Shown here piece after piece: positions 52,388 to 60,551 of a stretch of DNA of 64,000 nt. The DNA comes from Rheinheimera mangrovi (GTDB lineage: Bacteria; Pseudomonadota; Gammaproteobacteria; Enterobacterales; Alteromonadaceae), in NCBI RefSeq assembly GCF_003990335.1, contig NZ_CP034683.1, positions 1,440,501 through 1,504,500 of the forward strand, read 5' to 3'. Within the stretch, counting starts at the first letter, position 1. The number at the start of each line of letters is the position of its first letter. The notes under the pieces are model-generated. The model was not told the DNA's origin, did not search any database, and saw nothing but the letters and a program-made list of their open reading frames with translations. A program made the position numbers and the translations under genes.

Positions 52388-53011
52388 ATGATCAATCTGG
52401 CCTTGATGGGCGCTTTTATTCCGACTTTTTTATTTGTCTCTGTCACGCCTGGTATGTGTATGACGCTTGCTATGACTTTGGGCATGACGCAGGGCGTGCG
52501 CCGCACTTTATGGATGATGTGGGGAGAAATGTTAGGTGTGGCTTTGGTGGCCATTTTGGCTGTGTGTGGTGTTGCCGCTATGATGCTGCAATTTCCTGCT
52601 GTGTTTCAGTGGTTTAAAATTGCAGGAGCCTTGTTTCTGGCTTATATCGGTTGGCAAATGTGGTGGGCCAAAGGCAAGTTAGCTATTCCTCAGCTTGGTG
52701 TCAGAGCCGAGTTGATGCCACGACGAGCCTTATTTAGTCAGGGTTTTGTCACCGCAGTGTCTAACCCCAAAGGCTGGGCTTTTCATATGGCCTTGTTGCC
52801 GCCTTTTATAGACAGCCAACTGGCGTTCTGGCCACAGTTACTGGTGCTGGTCTGTATTATTATTTTGTTAGAGTTTCTCTCGATGCTGCTTTATGCCAGT
52901 GGTGGTAAAGCTTTAGGCACATTTTTCCAGCAGCAAAACAAAGTGCAGTGGTTAAACCGCATCGCGGCCAGTTTAATGTTTGCGGTGGCGCTTTGGATGC
53001 TGCTGGGTTAG
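52388..53011 (+). CDS. LysE/RhtB-family amino-acid exporter
   Basis: A 207-residue inner-membrane protein of the LysE type: SVTPGMCMTLAMTLGMTQG at the N-terminus (family motif), WMMWGEMLGVALV, and SNPKGWAFH in the second half. About six hydrophobic segments. It shares the family with the exporter at 9.0-9.6 kb. Its stop codon TAG is formed by TA plus the first G of the IS5 element (53009-53011); the original stop would also have been TAG. Substrate unknown. Confidence 0.9.
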   Translation: MINLALMGAFIPTFLFVSVTPGMCMTLAMTLGMTQGVRRTLWMMWGEMLGVALVAILAVCGVAAMMLQFPAVFQWFKIAGALFLAYIGWQMWWAKGKLAIPQLGVRAELMPRRALFSQGFVTAVSNPKGWAFHMALLPPFIDSQLAFWPQLLVLVCIIILLEFLSMLLYASGGKALGTFFQQQNKVQWLNRIAASLMFAVALWMLLG

Positions 53012-53042
53012 GGGCTGTTGAACTTTGGTGTTTATTTTTCAC

Positions 53043-53318
53043 TCAGCGGTGCATTGGCAGCCACATGATGAGACAAGCCAATGAAATCATCGATGCGTAG
53101 TTGCGCTCTGACTTATCGTATCTTGTTGAAATAGCTCTGAAATGCTTCATTCTGGCAAACGCATTTTCAACAAGATGACGATGTTTGTACATGCCCCAAT
53201 CCATTTCACTGTTGCCCTTCGTATTGCCTTTTCGACGGGGGATGATTGGAACGTAGCCTTTCTCTTTGCTCAGGTATGACCGGAACGTCTCGCTGTCATC
53301 CCCTTTATCCGCAATCAT
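53043..53318 (-). CDS. IS5-family transposase, C-terminal half
   Basis: A 91-residue frame, starting MIADKGDDSETFRSYL. It contains the second catalytic Asp (IADKG) and the catalytic Glu region (HLVENAFARMKHFRAISTRYDK). It overlaps the end of the N-terminal frame by 14 bases in another frame. In many IS5 members of the IS427 group the two halves join by programmed frameshifting; here the junction also seems to lack several residues usual between the halves, so this copy may be damaged. Confidence 0.85.
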   Translation of the reverse strand: MIADKGDDSETFRSYLSKEKGYVPIIPRRKGNTKGNSEMDWGMYKHRHLVENAFARMKHFRAISTRYDKSERNYASMISLACLIMWLPMHR

Positions 53319-53784
53319 GACGGACCAGCGTTTCGGCCATCACAATGTCGTTGCGTTGGCCACCGCTAAGTTCAAAATAAACGGGCAATTCATAACTATC
53401 GACGGCCAAATGAATTTTGGTTGAGCGTCCGCCACGGCTTCTGCCTATTGCTTCATCGTGTTGTGTCGCTGCGCCGCTACTGTGTTGATGTGACCGTACA
53501 GCACTGCCGTCGATGAACAACCACTCTGAGTCAGTCATATAAGCTAACTTGCTGAATAATAAATTCAAAACCCCTTTCTTCGACCACAAATGGAATCGTC
53601 TGAATATCGTATTCCATTGACCGAATGCACCGGGTAAATCACGCCATGGGCAACCTGTACGCATGCGGAAAAGAATGCCTTCGAAGGTCATTCGATGCTC
53701 TTTTTTATCGTAAACCCGGCCACTGGCTTTCATCTGTTGCTTGAGCAACTGCCAGACTTTATCTGTTAACATGGTTCTTGGCAT
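53305..53784 (-). CDS. IS5-family transposase, N-terminal half
   Basis: A 159-residue frame: MPRTMLTDKVWQLLK, the DUF4096-type start with GCPWRDLPGAFGQWNTIF, and the first catalytic Asp in FIDGSAVRSHQHS. It ends ETLVRHDCG where the reading passes to the second frame. Followed by the second half; see the IS entry. Function: transposition of the element. Confidence 0.87.
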   Translation of the reverse strand: MPRTMLTDKVWQLLKQQMKASGRVYDKKEHRMTFEGILFRMRTGCPWRDLPGAFGQWNTIFRRFHLWSKKGVLNLLFSKLAYMTDSEWLFIDGSAVRSHQHSSGAATQHDEAIGRSRGGRSTKIHLAVDSYELPVYFELSGGQRNDIVMAETLVRHDCG

Positions 53785-53873
53785 AACAACCCTGGGTATG
53801 ACTGATTTCTGGCGAAACCATTATACCCTGTTGTTATGCCGTCTCATTTTTGTACTACAAAGCTCAACAGCCC

Positions 53874-54695
53874 CTAGTACACCTCGTTCATTTTCAGTTC
53901 GATATAGTGTTGGTAATGCTCTGGGTAACGCTTGCTTATATAGGCATCGATCTCGAGCTGCGGCATAAGCCTGCCGGCTTGGGCGAAATAATTAAGCTCC
54001 AACTCACTTACTTCCGGTCGTTCCTGATTCCACGCTCGCATCGCCATATTGAACTGTGCTCTTGCTAAAGACCCAAGCGCTGTATCTGATTTTACACTTG
54101 CATGAGCGAAGACTAAGTCAGTCATAGCTTCTTTGACCTGCTCGGGAGTTTCACCATTTGGCCAGTTTATGCTAACTGGATCTTCAGGATTAAATGTATA
54201 GTCAGGGATGTAATATCCTATTATTTTTTCAGCCTGCTGCATCGCATTGACAAAATTGACGACTCTCACCGCCTTGATGTTTATTTTTTGTTCTGCAATC
54301 TTTGTATGCAAATCACTGTTTTCGTCCATCACCATATTAGACAATTCTTGAATCTTATAGCCTGATGCGAATTCAATATCAGCAACCAACGGAAAACCAT
54401 TCTGAATCAACACACCGAACTCAGTCTCATTCGAGAATTTTAACAAGCCAAAAAGCTCATTATTTAATTTCAAATACGCGTTCTGCTGCTCGTTATTCAT
54501 TTGACTAATAAAGGTAGCAAAATTTACAGCTTCAATTTGCTGTCGTTTAGCTGCATCCGAAGGAAGCTGATTTCTTTCTTTGCTTTCACTTACCTCACTA
54601 AGTTCGCTAATTTGTGTTATAGACCAATCGCCTTCTGATACACCATCTCTTGGCCACAGAATACTTACCAGAATGGCAGTCACTAGAAAAATCAC
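53874..54695 (-). CDS. Unknown membrane-anchored protein next to PLA2-like gene
   Basis: A 273-residue protein from GTG 54695: one N-terminal hydrophobic segment (MIFLVTAILVSILWP), then a soluble, Glu- and Gln-rich, mostly helical domain with no family I recognise (PEQVKEAMTDLVFAHASVKS; ALGSLARAQFNMAMRAW). The frame stays open upstream to TAA near 54764, adding about 23 residues with a longer membrane segment (FKQLSVFAVIFLV), but no ATG, GTG or TTG occurs there, so the true start is unclear. It lies 73 bases after the phospholipase A2-like gene, so probably cotranscribed. The stop TAG is completed by the IS5 end; before insertion it would have been TAA. Confidence 0.65.
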   Translation of the reverse strand: MIFLVTAILVSILWPRDGVSEGDWSITQISELSEVSESKERNQLPSDAAKRQQIEAVNFATFISQMNNEQQNAYLKLNNELFGLLKFSNETEFGVLIQNGFPLVADIEFASGYKIQELSNMVMDENSDLHTKIAEQKINIKAVRVVNFVNAMQQAEKIIGYYIPDYTFNPEDPVSINWPNGETPEQVKEAMTDLVFAHASVKSDTALGSLARAQFNMAMRAWNQERPEVSELELNYFAQAGRLMPQLEIDAYISKRYPEHYQHYIELKMNEVY

Positions 54696-54767
54696 TGCAA
54701 AAACTGAAAGTTGCTTAAAGTTTGTTTCTATTATAGAGAATCCCTGTATTGGTTCTAGCCGGTTTTA

Positions 54768-55485
54768 TTAACAGTTTTTGACAAAGTCAGCTTTGTAACT
54801 TCTACAAACAGCCTCTTTGACAGCTGCCTCTTTAGCTGCTTCTCCTACACCCCTTACAGCGCCAAAATATAAGTCACTAAATTCCAAGCATCTTCCGTGT
54901 CCAGAACATACTGCTTTCATTGCCTGATTGAATGAGGTATCGCATGCATCTCTATGACTGTTTGACGCATAACAAATATCATGCGCATTACACGCAGGTC
55001 TAAAATCTTTACCTGCGGTAGGAGAATTTATGTCACCGCTAAAACCCGGTAGACCCGAATATGACGCTATTACTCCTACGGCCACTTCTAAGAGTGAACC
55101 TGTACCACACCCATTTGTCAGAGGAGGTATATTCATAAATTTAATGTTAAAGTACGATGGCCCATCAGGCCAATACTGCTGGGAATTGAATTGCTTACAG
55201 TGTGAAGGTTGATTTGCTGCAAGAGCGCTGCAAAAATACATTCTGTATTGATTCAGAGTCAATAGGCATAGTATCGTGCATAGCTTGCAATAGCCTTACT
55301 TCCTCGGAGATCTGATTCGCAACATTGGAACATGCGGCACTTGTACAATAGATGTTATGTGGGTTGCTCATACCTTGCCCTACCACTTCAATAATCTCCG
55401 TCGCTTGAGAAGAATAAGTTGGCCCCCATCCAATAGTAAGAAACATGACTAAAGAAAGAATAGATCGCGTAGAGATTTTTAACAT
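54768..55485 (-). pseudogene. Phospholipase A2-like secreted protein, frameshifted
   Basis: Two frames make one gene. 55195-55485 encodes a signal peptide (ILSLVMFLTIGWGPTYSSQA) and a Cys-containing N-terminus (YCTSAACSNVANQ). A further frame, 54768-55262, carries the phospholipase A2-like core: NGCGTGSL, then PACNAHDICYASNSHRDACD, with catalytic-type His-Asp in the CxxHDxCY motif, and many Cys for disulfides. The frames differ by one extra base near the A-run 55232-55236 (T-run on the coding strand). Removing one base gives a 238-residue protein. Bacterial relatives hydrolyse phospholipid sn-2 esters with Ca. Could be a phase-variable homopolymer or a sequencing error. Confidence 0.75.
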
Positions 55486-55802
55486 TTTCTAGTCCTTTAA
55501 GTTTTATCTATTATCCATAATTGAAGTTTAATTAACAAATGGTGCTTCTTTAGAAAAAAATAACATATGTTAATTTTTGTTTGCAATGATTGGTGTGGGA
55601 TTGTAAGGTTTTTGTGGTGATTTAGCTGTTTATCATAACGATACACGGTCACCATACATGAGCATAAACTGCATCATAGCCAGCTTCTTACTTTTCATCA
55701 GACTTGATGAAGCCAAGCACGACTTTTAAATCTAAACTCCTCAGAATTACGAATCCTGACCTACTCTTTGCTTAGTAATCTCATCATAGGCGCTAGGGGC
55801 TG
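55486..55802. other. AT-rich intergenic region
   Basis: About 317 bases between the PLA2-like gene start and the end of the barrel gene. It must hold the promoter of the PLA2-like gene; AT-rich runs lie near 55490-55580. No gene or clear terminator is visible. Confidence 0.4.
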
Positions 55803-57050
55803 TTACCAGCGATAGCCAAAAATCAGGCTGCTGGAGTGTTGCTTTGCCCCGGTCTGCCAGCCATTCCACTGAGTTCTGTTCGGTTGCACACTGCGTAAAC
55901 TGCTGTGTTCCAACGCAAGACTCAGGTGTTCTGTCAGCAGATAAGTCCAGTTTAAGGTCCAGCTATGGCCTTTGCCGTTGTTATCATCTGTAGGTGTATT
56001 GTCTTTATCTGTCACTTCAAAATGGTCGTAACGGGCACTTAAGCTGTGTTGTTCCTGCTGATAGTTCAGCATCAGGTAATTGCTGCGATAATCGGCGACT
56101 ACTGTGTTTTGTCCCATAGCCGTATCGCCATTCAGATACTGTGCCAGCAGCCGCCAATGGTCTGTCAGTTGATGTTGCAAAGCCAGACTGACAAAACGGG
56201 TATCCCAGGCATATTGGCCATCTTTTAAGGTCGTAGGTTCGCCTCTGTTGTCGTACCAATACAACCTGACTTCAGTGTGATCTTTATATTGCCAATGCAG
56301 CCCCGTGTAATAGCCGGTTTTATGATCCAGTTCGCGATTAGGCTCTACCCAGGCTGGTTGTTTTTCAACTACACCGCCTACAGCTATGCTGGGATAGTTG
56401 GCAAAATCAACCCGCTCACCAATAGCTGTTTGCAAATTATGCAAAGCAAAACCACGCCAGGTTAAGATGGATCCGGCCGGGTCATTGCCCTGAAACAATG
56501 CGCCTACCCACTGAATACTATGCTCTGATTTAAAAAAACGGCCGGGGCGGCTAACAGATAATTCAACGGCTCTGGTTTTGATTTCTTCGGCTATCCAGCT
56601 ATTAATGGCGGAGAATGAACTGGTATAAGGCGAAGTCCAGGCCAGCTCGGTGTTTTCCAGTGACATGGCCGGATAAAATACCCCAGCTCTGCCACGTACT
56701 CTGTAGCCTGAAACAGGTAAAGGATTCCAGTTGATCCAGGCTTCAGTGACGCCAACACCAGATTCGGGGGCTCTGTGCCACTGGGCATGTACAGTGGCCG
56801 AAAACTCAGAATCGGGTTCAAGCTGAGCAACCAGATACTGTGGACCAGCGCCTGCATCGGTGTGATGGCCAAACTGGCCTGTGCCTTTTTGCCACCATGG
56901 CGCTAAATAATGAGCTGTATCATTTTGTTTATTCAGGTAAAATTCTCCGCGACCATGAAGGCTCAGTTGCTCAAAAGCCAGGGCAGGCATACTGAAAGCC
57001 AGCATTGTCAGCAGACTGATACGAAAACGTGCACAATGGGTCCTGGACAT
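55803..57050 (-). CDS. Outer-membrane beta-barrel protein of unknown family
   Basis: A 415-residue protein with a signal peptide (ISLLTMLAFSMPALAFEQ). Sequence alternates hydrophobic and polar residues with many Trp and Tyr, and ends LIFGYRW with a terminal aromatic, as for outer-membrane barrels. It lacks a plug. AAGGA precedes ATG. Divergent from the cupredoxin-like gene. A similar set (barrel, cupredoxin-like protein and a diguanylate cyclase) occurs in Shewanella-type genomes, as far as I recall; no cyclase is here. Function unknown. Confidence 0.78.
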   Translation of the reverse strand: MSRTHCARFRISLLTMLAFSMPALAFEQLSLHGRGEFYLNKQNDTAHYLAPWWQKGTGQFGHHTDAGAGPQYLVAQLEPDSEFSATVHAQWHRAPESGVGVTEAWINWNPLPVSGYRVRGRAGVFYPAMSLENTELAWTSPYTSSFSAINSWIAEEIKTRAVELSVSRPGRFFKSEHSIQWVGALFQGNDPAGSILTWRGFALHNLQTAIGERVDFANYPSIAVGGVVEKQPAWVEPNRELDHKTGYYTGLHWQYKDHTEVRLYWYDNRGEPTTLKDGQYAWDTRFVSLALQHQLTDHWRLLAQYLNGDTAMGQNTVVADYRSNYLMLNYQQEQHSLSARYDHFEVTDKDNTPTDDNNGKGHSWTLNWTYLLTEHLSLALEHSSLRSVQPNRTQWNGWQTGAKQHSSSLIFGYRW

Positions 57051-57232
57051 CCTGTGTTCCTTATTTGATTTACTGCTTTGATACTAGCAGTTTGCTGCGG
57101 CTGATAAACATAGGTGATTCACAAAGTTTTAGCAGCTTTCTCTGGCAGATAATGACAATAAGCCTAAACTGCTTTAGTTTAACCACATCCTGGTTTAACC
57201 AGCTTTATATCCTTTGCCCCGGAGATTATTCA

Positions 57233-57871
57233 ATGACTTTGTTCGCTGCTGTTTTATCTGGTTGTCTATTGTTCTGTTTTAGTACCGGGGCTATAGCCGC
57301 AGTGCAAATTACAGTGACCGATCAGCAAGGCCAACCCTTGGAAGATGCTGCAGTTGAACTGCTTGACCCGGCAAATAAAATCTTTGCCCAAAAAAAAGCA
57401 GAAGTGAAACAACAAGACCTGACCTTTATTCCTTTTGTATCGGCCTATCAAATTGGTACCGCTGTTGATTTTCCAAATATGGATAAAACCCGGCATCATG
57501 TGTATTCGTTTTCACCAGCCAAAGTATTTGAGCTGAAGTTGTATGCCAACAAACCTGAAGCGCCAGTAGTGTTTGATCTGGCAGGTATTATCGCTTTGGG
57601 CTGTAATATTCACGACTATATGCAGGCCTATATTTATATTGGCGAAAGTCCGTTTTTGCAGGTCACTGATGGCAAAGGTCAGGTGACTTTTAACGATATT
57701 CCTGATGGCACTTATCAGCTCAAACTCTGGCATCCGTGGCAAAATGCCGACTGGGTGACTCAAAACGTACAAATTAAACAAGGCCAGTTGATGAGTTATC
57801 AGTTGGCTATTACCGCTCAGGAAAAACCAAAGAAACCAAAAAAAGGCTTTGGTGCTTCCTATACTCCCTGA
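57233..57871 (+). CDS. Exported cupredoxin-like (methylamine-utilisation-type) protein
   Basis: A 212-residue protein with a signal peptide (LSGCLLFCFSTGAIA). The fold looks like plastocyanin/cupredoxin: DKTRHHVYSFSPAKVFELKL with His for copper, and LGCNIHDYMQAYIYI carrying the Cys and His ligands. Such proteins are often annotated methylamine utilisation protein; the role is unproved. C-terminal tail is Lys-rich (KPKKPKKGFG). ATG 57233 is chosen: GGAG is 8 bases before it and the signal peptide begins there; the frame is open 68 codons further upstream without features. 42 bases precede tpx. Confidence 0.85.
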   Translation: MTLFAAVLSGCLLFCFSTGAIAAVQITVTDQQGQPLEDAAVELLDPANKIFAQKKAEVKQQDLTFIPFVSAYQIGTAVDFPNMDKTRHHVYSFSPAKVFELKLYANKPEAPVVFDLAGIIALGCNIHDYMQAYIYIGESPFLQVTDGKGQVTFNDIPDGTYQLKLWHPWQNADWVTQNVQIKQGQLMSYQLAITAQEKPKKPKKGFGASYTP

Positions 57872-57913
57872 TTTTTTAACCGACCCGATTTTTTAACCTA
57901 AAGGAGCCGACTC

Positions 57914-58411
57914 ATGGCCACAGTAACATTAAAAGGTAATCCATTTCAGACGATAGGCGAACTGCCAGCAGTGGGCAGCAAAGCCCCTGATTTCACTCTG
58001 ACAGGTGCAGGTTTAGCTGATGTAAAACTGGCAGATTTTGCTGGTCAACGTCTGGTGCTGAATATTTTTCCAAGCGTAGACACGCCAACCTGCGCTACGT
58101 CAGTCCGCACTTTTAACCAGGCTTTATCGAGCTTAAGCAACACAACGGTGTTGTGTGTTTCAGCTGATTTACCTTTTGCTCAGGCGCGTTTTTGTGGCGC
58201 TGAAGGCTTAGAGCAAGTGAAAAACGGTTCAAGTTTCCGCAGTTCATTCGGCAACGACTATGGTGTGGCATTTTCTACTGGTCCTCTGACTGGTTTATTG
58301 TCCCGCGCTGTCGTCGTTGTTGGCACTGACGGTACAGTGTTATACACAGAACAAGTGGCTGAGACTGCTGATGAACCTTCTTATGAAGGCGCTTTGGCTG
58401 TATTAGCTTAA
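57914..58411 (+). CDS. tpx: Thiol peroxidase Tpx
   Basis: A 165-residue atypical 2-Cys peroxiredoxin. Peroxidatic C60 in PSVDTPTCATSVRTFN and resolving C94 in QARFCG match the E. coli Tpx pair (Cys61 and Cys95). It reduces hydrogen peroxide and alkyl hydroperoxides using thioredoxin. The family often resides in the periplasm or cytoplasm; no signal peptide is seen. AAGGAG precedes ATG. A palindrome follows the stop. Confidence 0.95.
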   Translation: MATVTLKGNPFQTIGELPAVGSKAPDFTLTGAGLADVKLADFAGQRLVLNIFPSVDTPTCATSVRTFNQALSSLSNTTVLCVSADLPFAQARFCGAEGLEQVKNGSSFRSSFGNDYGVAFSTGPLTGLLSRAVVVVGTDGTVLYTEQVAETADEPSYEGALAVLA

Positions 58412-58418
58412 TACTGCA

Positions 58419-58446
58419 GAGGTCAGAGTCCAGGGACTCTGACCTC
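58419..58446. repeat. GGTCAGAGTCC palindrome after tpx
   Basis: GAGGTCAGAGTCC (58419-58431) and GGACTCTGACCTC (58434-58446) form a perfect 13-bp stem with AG between. It shares its GGTCAGAGTC core with the 42.47-kb palindrome. There is no T-run; it may stop or stabilise the tpx transcript. Confidence 0.6.
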
Positions 58447-58464
58447 AAGCCAGAGAGTCCTGTT

Positions 58465-59187
58465 ATGCGGCACAGACTACTTTGCGTTTTTGCGTTATTT
58501 TTACTGCCTTCATTGTCGGCTGAAACAACGGCCTCGCCAGATAAAGTCCTGCGCATGGGTATTCATAATTTTCCGCCTGATTTTGTGGTCAGCGCTGATG
58601 GTAAAAGTTGTAGCGGCGAAGGATATCTGTTGGCTCGACGGCTGTTTGCTCAGGCAGGTTATAAATTAAAGGCTGTCTGCACCACACCAGCCCGGATGTA
58701 TCTGTTGTTAGATCAAGGTGAAGTGGATTTTAGTATTAATATAAAAACCACAGCTGCGATCAGCAAAAAACATAGGTTTATCGAACCCGCTTATATGCCG
58801 ATGCAACTGATGCTGTACAGTCATTCGCTGAGCTCTACTGCACCACAAGATAAAACCGTGGCCGCTATCCGTTCTTTTGATTATTTAGGTCAGCGTCAGC
58901 AATTGCTGCAGCAAGGTTACCAACTGGTCGATATGCCAGACAGTATCAGCGCTGTGCAGTTATTTTTGCACCAACGTACTCAGCATTTGATCAGTTATCA
59001 GGGACCTTTTGTGGCTTATACCGCTGGGCAGTCAACTGATGTCGTCGATTTAAAACAAAAGAAGCTGGCAGAGATAGATGCCTATTTCGTCGTGTCCGCT
59101 GCTTCAGCCGATCACCTGCGCATTATTGAAGTTTTGCAGCAGCATGCCAAAGCTCATAGTTGCAGTTATCTGAAAGGCTGTGGTTAA
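58465..59187 (+). CDS. Periplasmic solute-binding protein, family 3 type
   Basis: A 240-residue protein with a signal peptide (FALFLLPSLSAE). Mature part begins VLRMGIHNFPPDFVVSADG, an SBP_bac_3-type opening, with GEGYLLARRLFAQAG and GEVDFSINIKTT. No transporter partner nearby; tpx and a GNAT gene flank it. Ligand unknown. Confidence 0.78.
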   Translation: MRHRLLCVFALFLLPSLSAETTASPDKVLRMGIHNFPPDFVVSADGKSCSGEGYLLARRLFAQAGYKLKAVCTTPARMYLLLDQGEVDFSINIKTTAAISKKHRFIEPAYMPMQLMLYSHSLSSTAPQDKTVAAIRSFDYLGQRQQLLQQGYQLVDMPDSISAVQLFLHQRTQHLISYQGPFVAYTAGQSTDVVDLKQKKLAEIDAYFVVSAASADHLRIIEVLQQHAKAHSCSYLKGCG

Positions 59188-59300
59188 GCAGATCTGCTGA
59201 CCTTGCTGCTTGTAACTTGCCTAAAATTTAAAAGCATTGCTTTTTTACTATAGTTTTTGCTTGAATAGCTGCTTCTTTTTATTCTTCGCAGAATCTTTCT

Positions 59301-59756
59301 ATGTCCATCGAAGCTTTAGACCCTTTATCTGCTCCGGCAGCTCATTTACTGGCTTTATCCGATGCTTATATGGCGTCTTTATACCCGGCTGAAAGTAACC
59401 ATATGGAAAGCCCTGCCGCTTTGGCTTTACCTAATGTCTTGTTTTTAGGTGCTTATCTGGATGGTGAATTAGCAGGCTGTGGCGCTGTTAAACTAATGCA
59501 TGATGATGGCAGTTATGGCGAAATTAAGCGGGTTTATGTGCTGGATGCATTCAGAGGCCGCGGCCTGTCAAAACAACTGATGCAAGCGCTGGAAGCTCAT
59601 CTTGTAGAACAGAAGATCTCGCTGGCTCGGCTTGAAACCGGTATTTCTCAACCCGAAGCTTTGGGTTTGTATGAAAAACTGGGCTATCAGTACAGAGCTC
59701 CTTTTGGCTCTTATTTGCTTGACCCTTTAAGTGTGTTTATGGAAAAACGCCTCTAA
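59301..59756 (+). CDS. GNAT-family N-acetyltransferase
   Basis: A 151-residue cytoplasmic enzyme with the GNAT fold: FLGAYLDGELAGCGAVKL, and acetyl-CoA-binding segment VYVLDAFRGRGLSKQLM (R/Q-x-x-G-x-G/A type). Such enzymes acetylate amino groups of small molecules or proteins. Substrate unknown. Probably monocistronic, but downstream of the solute-binding protein gene by 113 bases. Confidence 0.88.
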   Translation: MSIEALDPLSAPAAHLLALSDAYMASLYPAESNHMESPAALALPNVLFLGAYLDGELAGCGAVKLMHDDGSYGEIKRVYVLDAFRGRGLSKQLMQALEAHLVEQKISLARLETGISQPEALGLYEKLGYQYRAPFGSYLLDPLSVFMEKRL

Positions 59757-60551
59757 CCTATGGCTTTTCACCTGTGCGCGAAATAGTTGTGCTTTGAGTG
59801 GAATACAGTGATGCAGCCAGCAACCGGCTGCAATAGGGGAAACAGAGTAAGCATAAAAGTTGCTTAGCTGATTTTGTTCTGGATAGCAAAGTGGATGAAA
59901 TTCAGCAGGCCAGTGAATTTTGGAGTCAGGCGCTGGGTGATCAGTTGCTACCTTCCGATCCTGATTGGGCTGAGCGTTATGCTTATCTGGACAACCCATG
60001 CTCTGAACCCAGGCTATTGCTACAAAAAGTCGAACATCCAAGCCATATACGGCAATTCTGGACCCGCCCTCCGGTATCGCCTGAAAAGCTCTCATTCAGC
60101 GTTGTAACAGCTTGAAAGAGCGCCACTATTCCTTCGCTATCACGCCTTGACTGAGTTCTTTTCAGGCAGCTCAGCTGTTTGTTCACTTATTAAACTAATA
60201 GGTGCTCTTCGGCCACAGATTTTGTGTGGTGGTGCCACAACGTGCCGATTTTGGTCAAAGCCCTGATGTAAAGCTCTGGCCTTAACCTCACTCTGCTTTA
60301 ATGTTTCTGCCACAACCTCTTTGTCCAAAGACAAAGGGCTTGTGTTCAGTGTTCCTGCCTTACTGTGATTTTTAATTTAAAAAGTTACAGTTGTTCACTG
60401 TTCCATGTTTTTGTTGTTAAATTTTTAATTTAAATAATTTGTTTTAATTCAATTGATTGCTGTTTTTCGTCCTGGCTTTTAAATCCATGAAGTGGTGTTT
60501 TATTTATTTTTAGTGTACAACTGTGCGCTGAAATTAAGTGGAAGGACCAGT
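59757..60551. other. Decayed intergenic region
   Basis: About 795 bases with no intact gene. It contains a VOC-domain remnant (below). The 3' part is AT-rich and holds the promoter for the ferredoxin-reductase gene. A minus-strand frame at 60140-60334 has protein-like composition but only a TTG start. Confidence 0.4.
59861..60043 (+). pseudogene. VOC (glyoxalase-like) protein remnant
   Basis: A plus-strand frame encodes CLADFVLDSKVDEIQQASEF, WSQALG, AERYAYLDNPCSEPRLLLQK and VEHPS, the start of a VOC/glyoxalase-type domain (ADFVLDSKV...FWSQALG pattern). About 60 residues match; then sequence becomes unrelated and stops. No start codon lies before it. So both ends appear lost. It may be an old deletion. 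Confidence 0.65.

Larger units (their letters stand above)
53011..53874 (-). mobile_element. IS5-family insertion sequence, about 864 bp
   Basis: Terminal repeats: 53011 onward GGGGCTGTTGAACTTTG, and its inverted partner at 53858-53874 (GGGGCTGTTGAGCTTTG on the minus strand). The flanks both carry TA, the expected 2-bp target duplication of this IS group. Inside is a two-frame transposase on minus strand. The insertion lies exactly in a shared stop-codon site of the LysE gene and the 53.9-kb gene. Confidence 0.92.

Noticed and set aside
60140..60334. Minus-strand 64-codon frame in the decayed region
   Set aside because: Charged, protein-like composition, but only a TTG start, no ribosome site and no family I recognise; kept only as part of the region note.
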